A stretch of 64,000 nt of DNA from Dioctria linearis (lineage: Eukaryota > Arthropoda > Insecta > Diptera > Asilidae), in assembly GCA_963930735.1 (NCBI GenBank), contig OZ005741.1, positions 152,930,048-152,994,047 on the forward strand. Reading direction: 5' to 3'. Under the pieces are notes generated by a model. The model saw only the letters and a program-made list of their open reading frames with translations, did no database searches and had not been told where the DNA came from. The position numbers were made by a program, and so were the translations under genes. Shown one piece after another: positions 24,073 through 35,300 of this stretch. Each line of letters starts with the position of its first letter. The first letter of the stretch is position 1.

Positions 24073-25050
24073 CTAGTGGAGCGGGAACTTCCCACACTAG
24101 AAAACCCTTGCACGTCGTGTGAATAATCCCCGTGCATTTTCTTAAATATCCGTTCCGATCCGTTGTGTTAAGGTTAGCGTGAACAATCCCGCCTTAACAC
24201 TTCCCTGGTACGTCGTGTTATTTTTCCCCGTACCATCCGTCCTCATCCGTGGTGTTAAGGTTAGCGTGAACCATCCCGCCTTAACACATCCCTGGTACGT
24301 CGTGTGATTTTTCACCGTGCCATCCGTCCTCATCCGTGGTGTTAAGGTTAGCGTGAACCATCCCGCCTTAACATTTCCTTGGTACGTCGTGTGACTTTCC
24401 CCGTACCATCCGTCCTCATCCCAATCCGTTGTGTTAAGGTTAGCGTGAACCATCCCGCCTTAACACATCCCTGGTACGTCGTGTGATTTTTTCCCGTACC
24501 ATCCGTCCTCTTCCGTGGTGTTAAGGTTAGCGTGAACCATTCCGCCTTAACACATCCCTGGTACGTCGTGTGATTTTTCCCCGTGCCATCCGTCCTCATC
24601 CGTGGTGTTAAGGTTAGCGTGAACCATCCCGCCTTAACATTTCCTTGGTACGTCGTGTGACTTTCCCCGTACCATCCGTCCTCATCCCAATCCGTTGTGT
24701 TAAGGTTAGCGTGAACCATCCCGCCTTAACACATCCCTGGTACGTCGTGTGATTTTTCCCCGTACCATCCGTCCTTATCCGTGGTGTTAAGGTTAGCGTG
24801 AACCATCCCGCCTTAACATCTCCTTGGTACGTCGTGTGATTATTCCCCGTACTATCTTTTGTTTTCATCAAATATTCTCTCGATACGTCACCGTCTCCCT
24901 CTCAGGTTATCATCTTGTCAAATTCAGAATTATTATAGTGGTAAGTCGTGTGAAGTTCCCCTTACCACTACCCAGTTTCAGTATAGAATACCATAGATCT
25001 AGGAATTATTCTAGTAGTGATAAGCCGTGTGAAGTTCCCCTTACCACTAC
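24073..25050 (+). repeat. Array of constant-loop, variable-stem hairpins in the C 5' LTR
   Basis: About 20 stem-loops. Loops are near TCGTGTGAAnTTCCC or TTAGCGTGAACCATCCCG, while stems differ. Stem TGCACG/CGTGCA is at 24109-24136. GTGTTAAGG/CCTTAACAC is at 24165-24200 and repeated. TGGTACG/CGTACCA begins at about 24206 and is repeated 8 times. TAGTGGTAAG/CTTACCACTA is at 24936-24970, and GTAGTGATAAG/CTTACCACTAC, with one mismatch, at 25014-25050. In one TGGTACG unit (about 24293-24322) the 3' arm is CGTGCCA, which still pairs through a G-T wobble. Eight GGTACG units are spaced 87, 87, 92, 87, 87, 92 and 87 bp. Confidence 0.9.
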
Positions 25051-25119
25051 GTAGTCTCTAGTATAGGTGATAAATAGAACTAGGTTAAGTTAGCTGTGTA
25101 ACTGGTAGGCTATTTTTCA

Positions 25120-25125
25120 AATAAA
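25120..25125 (+). terminator. Polyadenylation signal AATAAA in the C 5' LTR
   Basis: AATAAA followed by a T-rich run about 100 bp before the LTR end. With the TCAGT start it would define an R region of about 1.1 kb. Confidence 0.55.
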
Positions 25126-25226
25126 GAAATATTTTATTTATATTGTAACTGAAGGAGTTTCATTTTTAAGAAACCCTGGTCCGACGAGCTATCCGCAGCC
25201 ATCCCACCGAAACTCCGTTACAAATT

Positions 25227-25244
25227 TGGCGCCCGAGCAGGGAC
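25227..25244 (+). promoter_or_regulatory. Primer binding site of element C, tRNA-Lys-like
   Basis: TGGCGCCCGAGCAGGGAC, 4 nt after the LTR. It differs at one position from the tRNA-Lys3 site of lentiviruses, so priming by a lysine tRNA is likely. Confidence 0.8.
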
Positions 25245-25545
25245 CTGCGAGATAGCCCCGACTTGTCACACAGACAGTTTTTCGAGTGTAAGCACTCCCT
25301 GTTTAGACTAACTATCTTAACTAGAGGTAGATTAGAATAGGACAGCTCTATTTAGAAAGACCTGCGAGATAGCCCAGATTTGTCAGACAGACAATTTTTT
25401 TTTAGTGTTACCACTCGCCGTGTGGAATCGTTAGATTTGTTAATATTAGAATAGAGTAGGATAGGTAGATTAAAAGTGGAGCACACCCGGGAATTATTGT
25501 GTGACGTTCACTAAGTAGGTTTAGTAAGGATAGAATAGGATAAAA
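25242..25545 (+). repeat. Leader of element C with a 117-bp tandem duplication
   Basis: GACCTGCGAGATAGCCC and the following text, TTGTCA then ACAGACA then a T run, occur at 25242 and again at 25359. The copy starts inside the end of the primer site. No gene lies before gag. Confidence 0.8.
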
Positions 25546-26667
25546 ATGCCTGTCTCAGATATCACCGCGACGGCAGTATATTCACTCCGGAAGGAGGAAC
25601 TTATGCAAGAGCTAGAAGCTCGTGACTTGGATACCCAAGGTACCGTAGATGAGCTGAGGAAGCGCCTCAGCGACTTTATTAAAGAGAAACGGACATTTCA
25701 GTCTTCCCAAGAGCTGATCATAATTCCTTCTCATTCTGTGACAGAGAGAACAAGTACCGAAACCCAACCTCAGACCATGCCAAAAGAGTCCCGTGCGAAT
25801 TTCAGTACTCAAACAGACTCCGATGTAAGCACGCAGCATCATGCTGACTTGCTCAAATATAAACCGAGTAATAAAGAAGTCCGTCTTTCCGATGCCGACA
25901 TTATGGACAAAGTTCGTAAGTGGGCAGTGAAATTTGACCAAGGTCAAGACCCCCTCGCCTTCCTCGAACGAATTGAGGAATTGGCCGACTACTACGAAAT
26001 ACCCATCAACCGACTCTTTAAAACGCTCCCAGAGTTACTAACTATGAATGCCTTAGCTTGGTATAGAAGCAACCGAGAGAGATGGTCAGGATGGACAGAG
26101 TTCGTTGAAGAATTTAAAGCATTCTTCCTCCCACCTCGTTTTCACGATAGACTAGCCGAGAATATCCGAAGCCGCGTACAAAAGGCTGGAGAAAAGGCAA
26201 AAGATTTTGTTATAGCCATCCAGTCGTTAATGCGATGGCAGAGCGATTTATCACCTAATCAGAAATTAGAGAGGGTGTATGAAAATTTACGACCAGAGTA
26301 CAAGCTGTACATCCGCAGAAGAGACTTCTCTAATCTAGTAGAACTCTGCCAGCTCACAGAAGAGTTCGAACAGATCAAGCTAGAGGAATTGAAAACCCAG
26401 AAATCCTCCACTAGCCGCACAACTTCCTCTCCTCGTGTCTTACCGATTAGACAGACATACTCTCGAGAAGAGTGTTGTTGGCGATGTGGAGAGAGAGGAC
26501 ACCGTTCACGGGAATGTCGCAATCCCCGCCGATTATTCTGCTCACGCTGCGGCCGAGAAAATATTCTGTCTCGGGACTGCAAGTGCCCAAAAGAGACCAG
26601 AAGACTGGGAAACGCCACCGGGGTGCCAGTAACACAGGGGGGCCCGGCACCCCAACACAAACACTAG
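25546..26667 (+). CDS. gag: Gag of element C, with SAP-like N-terminus
   Basis: An intact 373-codon frame from the ATG at 25546, the first ATG after the leader. Residues about 12-47 (YSLRKEELMQELEARDLD, then TVDELRKRLSDFI) look like a SAP helix-extension-helix, a fold that binds AT-rich DNA in chromatin proteins. The capsid region is about 115-280 and includes MNALAWYRSNR. A knuckle at about 311 is CWRCGERGHRSREC (complete CCHC). The second, CSRCGRENILSRDC, has Ile in place of His. The 3' end overlaps the protease frame, which is in -1 relative to gag, the usual route to Gag-Pol. The SAP call is by pattern only. Confidence 0.9.
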   Translation: MPVSDITATAVYSLRKEELMQELEARDLDTQGTVDELRKRLSDFIKEKRTFQSSQELIIIPSHSVTERTSTETQPQTMPKESRANFSTQTDSDVSTQHHADLLKYKPSNKEVRLSDADIMDKVRKWAVKFDQGQDPLAFLERIEELADYYEIPINRLFKTLPELLTMNALAWYRSNRERWSGWTEFVEEFKAFFLPPRFHDRLAENIRSRVQKAGEKAKDFVIAIQSLMRWQSDLSPNQKLERVYENLRPEYKLYIRRRDFSNLVELCQLTEEFEQIKLEELKTQKSSTSRTTSSPRVLPIRQTYSREECCWRCGERGHRSRECRNPRRLFCSRCGRENILSRDCKCPKETRRLGNATGVPVTQGGPAPQHKH

Positions 26668-27266
26668 AGACCCCCAACATCAGTCCAGAAACTACTAGCA
26701 GTAGCGAATCACGATACTTTCTCAACATCGAGATCTTAGGAAAACCTCTCTTCGCTCTAATAGATACCGGCTCAGGGAAATCTTTTATAGGAGATGAACT
26801 GAAGAGCAGGATAGAGAGTCTCAAAATTCCCAGCCATAGGTGCAACGTGAAAACATCAGTTGCCAATGGATGTGAAGTACCGATCACTACCTACTATAAA
26901 CTTGACATTCGACGGACAGAAAGCGTCATGTCACATGCATTCTACTACATGCCCGGTCTCGATGAAATCGTCATTATTGGTGTCGATCTATTACAGAGAT
27001 ACCACATTAAACTACACCTATTAGGGAAAGAAATGTTCCCGAATGAGGAAGACCTTAGTTATGGTACCGAGAGCAGTAGTCTAGCTATAGACACTCCCAA
27101 GGGACTAGCACCAGATTATGAGCAAGTTATTTGTAAATTTCTCACCGAACAGCTCTCCCGATTTGATAGTATTCCAGGGTTAACACAAATAACCGAACAC
27201 CGAATCCGTATGAAATACGACCGTCCGATTAAGCAACGTTATTTTCCCCGTAACCGGCCGAATTGA
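26472..27266 (+). pseudogene. Protease and start of RT, element C
   Basis: The frame lies in -1 to gag and overlaps it by about 200 bp; only the part after about 26650 is likely pol. FALIDTGSGKSFIGDE near 26750 is the aspartic protease active site, and EIVIIGVDLLQRY is the conserved second half. The end reaches the RT entry motif KQRYFPRN and then stops at 27264-27266. RT resumes in another frame a few bases later. The usual stretch of about 20 residues between these two motifs is missing, so I infer a small deletion with a frame change at about 27257. Confidence 0.85.
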
Positions 27267-28445
27267 ACCGTCTACTAGTCCCTATAGTTCTCCCATTGTG
27301 CTCGTAAGAAAGAAACAGGGAGGATGGAGACTTTGCATTGACTATCGTCAATTAAATGAGCATTCCATTAAGGACGCATATCCATTACCACAGATTCATG
27401 CCATTCTCGATAAACTAAGAGGTGCGCATTATATATCTTCCATTGATCTTAAGCAAGGGTATTGGCAGGTTCCAATCGCGAGTGATAGCCGACAATATAC
27501 CGCCTTTACCGTGCCAGGTCGTGGTCTATTTCAGTGGAAAGTAATGCCATTCGGACACCATTCAGCCCCCGCTACTTTCCAAAGGGCGTTAGACCAAGTC
27601 ATTGGACCAGAAATGGAATCTTTCGCTTTCGCCTATCTCGATGATATAGTGATTATTGGCCGAACTCTTCACGAACATCTCGAAAAATTGAAGATTGTGT
27701 TCGACAGACTCCTACAGGCGAACCTAAAAATAAATCCGGAGAAGTGTGAATTTCTCCGTGAGAGCATAAAATATTTAGGCCATGTCATCTGTCGCGAAGG
27801 TATACAGACAGATCCCGATAAGGTAAGAGCTATCCGAGAGCTAAATCCCCCAAGAAATCCGAGAGAACTACGCCGCTTTATTGGCATTGCCTCTTGGTAC
27901 AGACGATTTGTTCCTGAATTCTCTACCACCACCGCACCCCTCACTAAACTACTGCGGAAAAATTCGAGGTGGAAGTGGGAGGAAATTTAAGAGCAAGCAT
28001 TCCATGAGCTTAAGAGAAAGCTCACCGAGGCACCCGTGCTCACATGCCCCGACTTCACACAACCATTTGTGCTACAAACCGACGCTAGCCAAGATGGGCT
28101 GGGCGCTGTACTCTACCAGGAAATAGAAGGCAGAGAAGGTGTCATAGCTTATGCTAGCCGCACGATGAATGAAACCGAAAAGAGATACTCTGTAACAGAA
28201 AAAGAATGTCTCGCCATGCTATGGGGTATCAGGAAAATGAGACCCTACCTGGAAGGGTACCATTTCACTATCATAACCGATCACCAGTCACTCAAATGGC
28301 TCAACTCTATAGAGAGTCCGTCTGGCAGATTAGCCCGCTGGGCTCTTGAGTTACAGCAGTATGACTATGAAATCCGCTACCGTAAAGGAAAGCTGAACGT
28401 CGTAGCTGATGCTCTCTCACGACAGCCCATACCCGATATAGCCAT
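27262..28445 (+). pseudogene. RT and RNase H of element C, one nonsense codon
   Basis: RT motifs are in order: RLCIDYRQLN, SSIDLKQGYWQV (first Asp), MPFGHHSAPATFQRA and AYLDDIVIIG (YLDD). A TAA at 27988-27990, after KWEEI, interrupts an otherwise continuous frame that goes on as RNase H: LQTDASQDG, YSVTEKECLAM, ITDHQSLKWL and VVADALSRQP. All expected acidic residues are present. The coding sequence ends at 28445, where element D is inserted. Integrase resumes at about 41043. Apart from the stop, the deletion before it and D, this is a well-preserved pol. Confidence 0.9.
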
Positions 28446-28449
28446 GTGC

Positions 28450-29282
28450 TGTTATGTCCTGTTCTACTCCGTGCTCCGAAGGAGAGAGCAGACGCCGATA
28501 TTCAGAAAAGGGGAAAAAAATGTAAAAGAATCACTGTATTATTTTTATTTATTTGTTACGTTATTATATTTTTTTTCTATTCTTTTCTTTATAAATTTAT
28601 TTTTTTTTTCAATTCATATTTCCGTTACCGAAAATTTGTCATATCTTTTTTTAACACTTAACACAAAAATTTATTATTTATTTCTCTAACACTATCATTA
28701 ACAATTTTAGTACGGGTTTTTAGAGATTTTTACCCTCGACGGACTTAAAAAACGAACTCTGCTCGGCGGTTTTAAAATTTCAACTCCTCGAGGATCGGCG
28801 ATATTGCAACCAAGTACCCATGGTAAGCTTCAAAAAGCTTTTTTTTATTCTTTTTATTACTTTCCCACGACGTGAAGAATCGTACGTGGGAAAGTACAAA
28901 AAGTTTTTGCATATGGATGAAATCTGATATGCACTTGTGTCTTGAAAAAATTACATTTTAGTAGTTATGTGTATGTATGTACATAGTACATGCAGATAAT
29001 TTGGAGGAAAAGCTGTATGTAGGTAAGTATATGTACATGCCGTGTGAACGGAATGTAAAGCTGATAACAAAATGCAATTTATGCTAGATAGCATTTTGTT
29101 ACAGTACGAGAATGCATTTTTAAATGCATTTGAAGTACAAATGGGTTTTTTTTTTTTTAAATAAAATAAATTTTACCTTTCAGGGTCAAATTCGTAGTAC
29201 GCCAATATATTGCATAGGGCAAGATATTGGCGTATTTGTTTTATGGTTGTGATTCGGGTCAATGGGCACCAGGGTCACAACA
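28450..29282 (-). repeat. LTR of element D, 3' LTR in element orientation
   Basis: Direct repeat of 40203-41038. Contains three perfect stem-loops with 15-nt loops. They are TACTTTCCCACG with its complement (28858-28869/28885-28896), TAACAAAATGC (29065-29075/29091-29101) and TACGCCAATAT (29198-29208/29224-29234). A further near-palindrome, AATGCATTT, is at 29111-29130. Confidence 0.93.
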
Positions 29283-29301
29283 TCCCTCCCCCTTGGGGAA
29301 A
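29283..29301 (-). promoter_or_regulatory. Polypurine tract of element D
   Basis: Read on the minus strand, CCCCAAGGGGGAGGGA abuts the LTR. This is the expected place for the plus-strand primer of a minus-oriented element. Confidence 0.7.
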
Positions 29302-30487
29302 AGAAAGTTTTATTCTTTCGAGAAGAAAACTTTCTTTTTAACTAACTTAATCTTTGTTTTTGATGATTATAAGGTTACATGTGAATGATGTACTTATATA
29401 CTAAGAATATACCTGCTGTTAGGTATTATTACGGAATATATATACATATTATGATATTTTTAATTACATATTTCTAATTTAATTATCTATTTAAACAAGT
29501 TTTCAATTTATAGACGATGGAAATAATTATACAATATAAGATGCATATTTGTCTATTGAAATATATGTAATAGCTACCTATTTATTATATATATATATAT
29601 ATTTATATTAATTTTTTATCTTATTTAAAGAACAAAAAAGAATATTGAAATGGTAGACATTTAGTTTCATTCAAAAGAGAATGGGGAAAGTGAAAGGAAA
29701 AAAAAAATTTTCACATATAAAATTTAAAAGGAATTATATATTATTTATATATATAGTGGTGAACTAACGTTAATTGTAAGTAAATAACATTAATAACGTA
29801 ATTATATTTATTTTATCTTATTTATTTATTCGCTCAAATACTTTGGTGTACTTACTTTTTAAAATTGTTATTTATTTATTTTATATACAAGAAAATATGG
29901 TGTCCTTGTATATAATTTCAGATAGCTTTCATAATTTTGTCGATACTATATTTATTTCAAATCTCTATATATTTCTTTTTATATTTATTACTTTGCTTTT
30001 TTTATCTTATTTTTATTTTATTTATTACACTATGTATATATATATATCTCTTTATTCTTTATCACTTTTGGTTTTTACATTTTCCTCTACATTCTATTAC
30101 ACGCATATACAAGTGCATACGCAATGGAATGTGTGGGTATTATTTGTCTCTTAGACTGTTTTCTAGTGGGGATGAAAAAACCTTGACAAAAAACAAATAT
30201 TTTTCATAAAGAGAGAGAAAAAAAAATGTTGTATTGTTCCTTTAAATTTCCTTTTTCCCTCGTTTGATCTTTGGGAGGGGAAGGTGTTAAGGGATGTTAA
30301 AGGATGGAAAAGGTTATTTCGTCTGTTATTTGTTGTTGTAATTTTGGTACTTTTTACTTTCTGATTGGAAGCATGAGTCCACGAGATATGTATATGCTAA
30401 CATGTGTTTTTATATATTTAAATATATTAGAATTAGTTGGGGGAACTATCTGCAGTTCTTCTGTTGGGAGCAGGGGTTACGATGAAG
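29302..30487 (-). other. AT-rich region downstream of D env, no gene
   Basis: About 1.2 kb between the env stop and the polypurine tract, with (TA)n runs near 29590. Plus-strand frames here are low-complexity Phe/Tyr/Ile-rich strings and are not credible genes. Confidence 0.6.
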
Positions 30488-32256
30488 TTAGACCTTCTTG
30501 GTGCCGCAGTGTATATGTTCCGGTACCAGAGGTATATCCTTACCTATGCCGGTTTTTGGTTTGAATTTCATGTACATGTAGGTGATTAGAATAGCGATAA
30601 CTAATGCTATTGTTAAATATGATAAAGCATAGTGGTGAATGTGGTGATTGTTTATAGGATTTAGAGAATTTGATTCTTGTTCTTTTTGAAGGTGGATGGA
30701 TTTTAAAATTTCATCGAAGTCCATGTTGTTTGTGATATTTAAAGGATTTGTTCTTCCGTACGTTTCCATAGAGGGAAGCGTCATATTTTCGATTATGTTG
30801 GAAATGTTTGTTGTTGGGATGAAATGGGAGTTAAATTTTGATATTTTTACGTTATGTCCGTGCAAGATAAATTCTTTGCTGCGGACATAACAACCTGGGT
30901 AGATAAATATTGTTCCGGTTCCCTGCAGGGTTTCCGAACTAATTGAATCTACGCAAACGATATCTATATGGAAAGGTTTTTTGAGGGAGAAAAGCCATGC
31001 ATTTTGGTTTGATAATTGTGTCATATAGTAGTTCTGATTTGAAGTCAAAATTTTACAATTTGCTGTAATAGGTTCCTTTTTTATTAAATTAATTTCACAT
31101 TGATTTACTCTATTGTTTGTATTTAAAATGGGTGATGAAATTTTGCAATAAAAGTGAGTATGGTCCAACGTTGCGCAATTGTGGATTTCCTGTAGTGTTA
31201 ATTCGATGTATTGATCACGATTGTAATCAATTAATATATATTCCTTTAATGGTTCAATATATATGAATGAACCGTTTAGGATTGTCGGTAATGGCATTGC
31301 TTTGAAAATTTGGTAGGATTCTTTAAAAGGAAGTGGGATTCGAAGTTCTATAATTATTTTGTTGTTGAAAACATTTGCAGATATTGTGCTTAGTTTGTAG
31401 ATTTGTGAAAATATATTGTCTCTGGAATTTATGGGAAGCATCATTGAACTCGGCAGCTCCTGCCTAATTTTTGATAAAATTTTTTCAATCTTATTAGGTG
31501 ATATTAGTGTAGGGTGAAATTTTCCATGCTTGGAATCAATTAAAAGATCTATTAATTCTGACTGTGTACTTTGATATCTGAATGTCATTAATGAAACAAG
31601 TGAGACGAGTGATTCTAATTCAATGGATATTTGATTATCCAGTGTTCTATTTACCATTAGCGATGTAGATATTTGAATCGAAATTAGTTTTTTATGCATA
31701 TTCAGGAATTCCTTTTCAATTGCGGCCTTGGTTTTATTAAAAATTTGAGCTGTTGCTTCTATTATCGCGGTTTGGCTTTTCATGAGGGAAAGGAGGGAAT
31801 TTTGGTTTAAAGTGAGGTTGTGAATTTGTTCATCATACAACTTGGCATCATCTTCATCTAATGTGCCGAAAAGGGCTTTGGAAATGGAGCCTATAGCATT
31901 GAATAAAGCTCTTTGTTTCTACTTTGAGTTACTAGGAGCATATTTTTGTCTTCTATATTTGCTATAATAAGGTTTATCTGTAGTAACGTACCGTTATAAG
32001 TATGCGCCATCGCTGAATTTCCGTCCAATTTCTGGCATGTAGATGTAATTTGTTGCGTGATGAATTTGATGTTCTTGAACTCAGATTTGAAGTTTTCTAA
32101 ATCGTAGTAGGTTACGATTTTCCGTTCGTTCGTGTAAAAATTGGCCCTGCCAATTTCCTCGAAATAAATGCCCGCGCTGGCATTTATTTGCTTTACTTCT
32201 ATCCCCGAGCTGGAGATGAGGGGGATGCAAATTAAAATGAATGCCAATTGTATCAT
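30488..32256 (-). pseudogene. env of element D, F-protein-like, frame break
   Basis: Env of errantiviruses is a class I fusion glycoprotein related to baculovirus F proteins, placed in the cell membrane. The first frame (32256-31891, 121 codons) starts with a hydrophobic signal peptide (MIQLAFILICIPLISSS) and has the N-terminal SAGIYFEEIG motif. The second (31840-30488, 450 codons) carries the coiled-coil-like heptad region, several N-glycosylation sequons and a membrane anchor (about ALSYLTIALVIAILITYMYM), followed by a short tail. The break lies at 31840-31915, exactly where the F-like fusion-peptide region (LFGTLD type) is encoded. It lies 78 nt after pol and was probably expressed from a spliced RNA. 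Confidence 0.88.
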
Positions 32257-32334
32257 TGTGAGGACCTGGAAGATGATATTGTTATATTCATTTGTGAATG
32301 TGTTTTTTTTTTTGAAGGGAATGAAGCTTTTATA

Positions 32335-35300
32335 TTAATCTGTAAAAAGTTTCAAGTCGTTATTGTGGACTCTCTTATTTTTATTATTTATTTTTACAGT
32401 GGAGTTTTCAGGGGAATTAATTTCTATAATGACGTGTGGACCTGTCCAGAGTGGTGAAAATTTGTTATCTCTCACTCTGCTTTTTAACAAGACTTTGTCT
32501 CCAATATTGAAGGTTTTCGGGATAGAATTTTTGTCGTACTGTAGTTTTGATTTCCCTTTGTTGGCCATGGCTATATCTTTCGCAATTTTATAGCTGTGTT
32601 GTAGACGTGCTTTTAACTCGTTTGCATAATTATCGTAGTTATAGCAAACGGTCGGAGATGATTTTAAGTTATTTGGGATTTCGGCTGGGAATCCGTACAG
32701 GAGTTCGCGGGGAGTATAATTTGTACTCGAATGAGGGGTGGTATTATAGACGAACATGGCGTATGGAATCCATGTATCCCAGTCTTGCGGATCTTTCGCT
32801 ACATAAGATCTGAGGTATTCTGCTAAAGTTCTATGACTCCTCTCCAATGCACCATTTGTTTGAGGGTGATATGGAGTAGTTTTGAGCCTTTTGATCTTTA
32901 GCAGTTTGGATACCTCGGCGAACATGCCACCTATGAGGTTAGATCCCTGATCTGTTAGGATACTTTCTGGAATGCCATGTCGACAAACTATTGTTGTCGT
33001 GAAGGCTTCCGCTAATGTCTTAGATTCCGTGTTGACTATGGGAATAGCCTCCGAGAATTTTGAAAGGTCGTCTTGAAATGTAAGGATGTATTTATTTCCA
33101 GAATGGGAAATTGGGAGAGGTCCTACAACATCTAGGTACACTCTTTCAAAAGGTTTTGAGCTTATGCTTGAGATTTTCATAGGAATCTTAGGATTTCTGG
33201 ATACTTTGTTTACTTGACAAAGTTTACATTTTCTTACATATCTTACAACATCGTCTGACATGCCAGGCCAATAGAATTGTTTTTTAATTCTTTTAATTGT
33301 ACGGGAGACGCCTTGATGGCCTCCCGTTGGTAAAGAATGGAAATCTTTTAGAACTTGTTCAATATCACTACTGTTGGATAAATACTTTATGGAATCTTGA
33401 TGAAGTTTAATATTTATTTGTTGGTTAACGAAGACTTTGGTAAAAATGTTTTTAATAATTGATAGATTTTGTTGGTCTAATACTGGGAAGGAGATATTTA
33501 TTTGACTTAACTGATTTGCTTCTGTATATGAGCAGATCTCAGTTAGGATCTTTTCAATGTCTAATCTATCTCTTTGTGATCGGCAAGGTAGATTGACTTT
33601 TGAGATGATAACTGTGGAGTCTTTCTTTTTAAAGAAGTTCAGTTCGTTTTCTAGTAGTGGAGGTTTGTCTGAAAGTTTTAATTTAGACTTTAGCACTTTT
33701 TCAAGTTCTGTATCTTGCATTGGCAAGATGAAAAATTTGGGATTAGTATTTTTAGTTAAAGGTAATGGTAAATCGGTTTCAGTTATTATCACTGAGGAAC
33801 TGTTTACCATTGATAAATCTGGATTTGGAGTAGTAATATTTGGATTGGGTGTATCTAAATTCGCCTGAGCTTTGGCTTGATTCCTGGTTACTACATTTAC
33901 ATAAGTATTGGGTTCCGTTGATTTTACGGAATTTTCTGGGATAGCTCTACTGAGAGCGTCTGCATTTGTGTTGAGTTTTCCAGGTTTATGAATTATTCTA
34001 TAGTCATATTCCTCAAGACGTATTCTCCATATCATTAGTCTTGAGGAATGATCCTTTAGATTCATTAGCCATACTAATGGCTTATGGTCAGTTATGATGG
34101 TAAACCATCTACCATAAACGTATGGCCTGAATTGCTCAACTGCGAAAACAATTGCCAAAAGCTCTTTTTCAATTGTTGAGTACCGAGTTTCTGCACCATT
34201 AAGAACTCGACTCACGTAGGCCATTGGGTGATCTCCTTGATCATCTGCTTGAGAAAGAACTGCTCCGATGGCGTAGTCACTGGCATCGGAGGTGACAAAA
34301 AATTCTTTGTCGAAATCTGGATAGGATAAAATTGGTGCTGATATTAATTTGTTTCGTAATTCGCAAAATGCTTCATCGCAAATTGCGTCGAACTTGAAAG
34401 GTGTGTCCTTCTTCAGAAGGTTAGTAAGAGGTTTCGCGATTTTAGAAAAATTTGGAATAAAGCGGCGATAATAGCCGACGAAACCAAGGAAGGCTTTTAT
34501 ATCCTTTTCCTTCTTGGGTCTAGGATAAGATTGAACTGATTTAATTTTTGCCGGGTCTGGCTTGACTCCATTTTCAGTAATGATGTGCCCTAGATACATT
34601 ATTTCCTTTCTTAGGAAATGGCACTTATCGGGTTGTAATTTTAAATTGAAATCCCGAAGGCGGCTAAATACATTTGCGAGCCTAATATTATGGTCTTTAA
34701 GATTGTATCCATGGACTACAATATCGTCCATGTATACGAAACAGTAAATGCCTTGGAGTCCGGAAAGGACATTATTCATGGCACGTTGGAAGGTTGCGGG
34801 TGCACCTTTTAATCCAAATGGCATACATTTAAACTCGTAATGACCATAAGGAGTGCTAAACGCAGTTTTTGCTCTATCCTTCCCGTCCATGCGAATTTGG
34901 TGGAATCCGCTGGCGAGGTCTAGCGTTGTGAAATATTTAGACTTACCCAATTGATCTAATATGTCTGTAATATTAGGTAATGGGTACGCGTCGCCAATAG
35001 TAATGTCATTTACTCGGCGGAAATCTACAACGACTCGCCATTTTTTGTTCCCATTCTCATCCGGCTTTTTGGGAACTAGAAGTAGGGGAGAATTCCACGG
35101 ACTATTTGAAGGACTTATTATTTCTGAATCCAACATTTCATTTATTTGCCGAGTAATTTCTCTCCGGCTTGTTTCTGGAAGTCTGTACGGTTTAGTATAT
35201 ATGTGAGGTTTATTCGGGATTGTTTCGATTTTGTGCTCGGCTGCATTTGTAAATGTTAGGAAATCCCCTTCTAAGTAGAAGAGATCGTTGAAATCCTTAC

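Larger units (their letters stand above)
23723..25222 (+). repeat. 5' LTR of element C
   Basis: 1500 bp, nearly identical to 43854-45406. The downstream copy has an extra segment of about 50 bp near 45136. The LTR starts with its own small hairpin (GTAAC GAA GTTAC). It contains further inverted repeats, such as ACTTGAAC/GTTCAAGT (about 23790) and AAAAGAGCTTG/CAAGCTCTTTT (about 23911). From 24073 on it is an ordered hairpin array. Confidence 0.95.

Noticed and set aside
24073..25050. CRISPR array
   Set aside because: Regular spacing suggested it at first, but spacers are themselves repeated and the locus is an LTR of a eukaryotic element.
24142..25054. Minus- and plus-strand frames through the C LTR with repeated HTTYQG-like peptides (also 44273-45245)
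   Set aside because: The repeats in these peptides are translations of the hairpin array. No start context or conservation supports a protein.
29843..30209. Plus-strand Phe/Tyr/Ile-rich frames
   Set aside because: Low-complexity AT-rich DNA downstream of D env; hydrophobicity follows from base composition.
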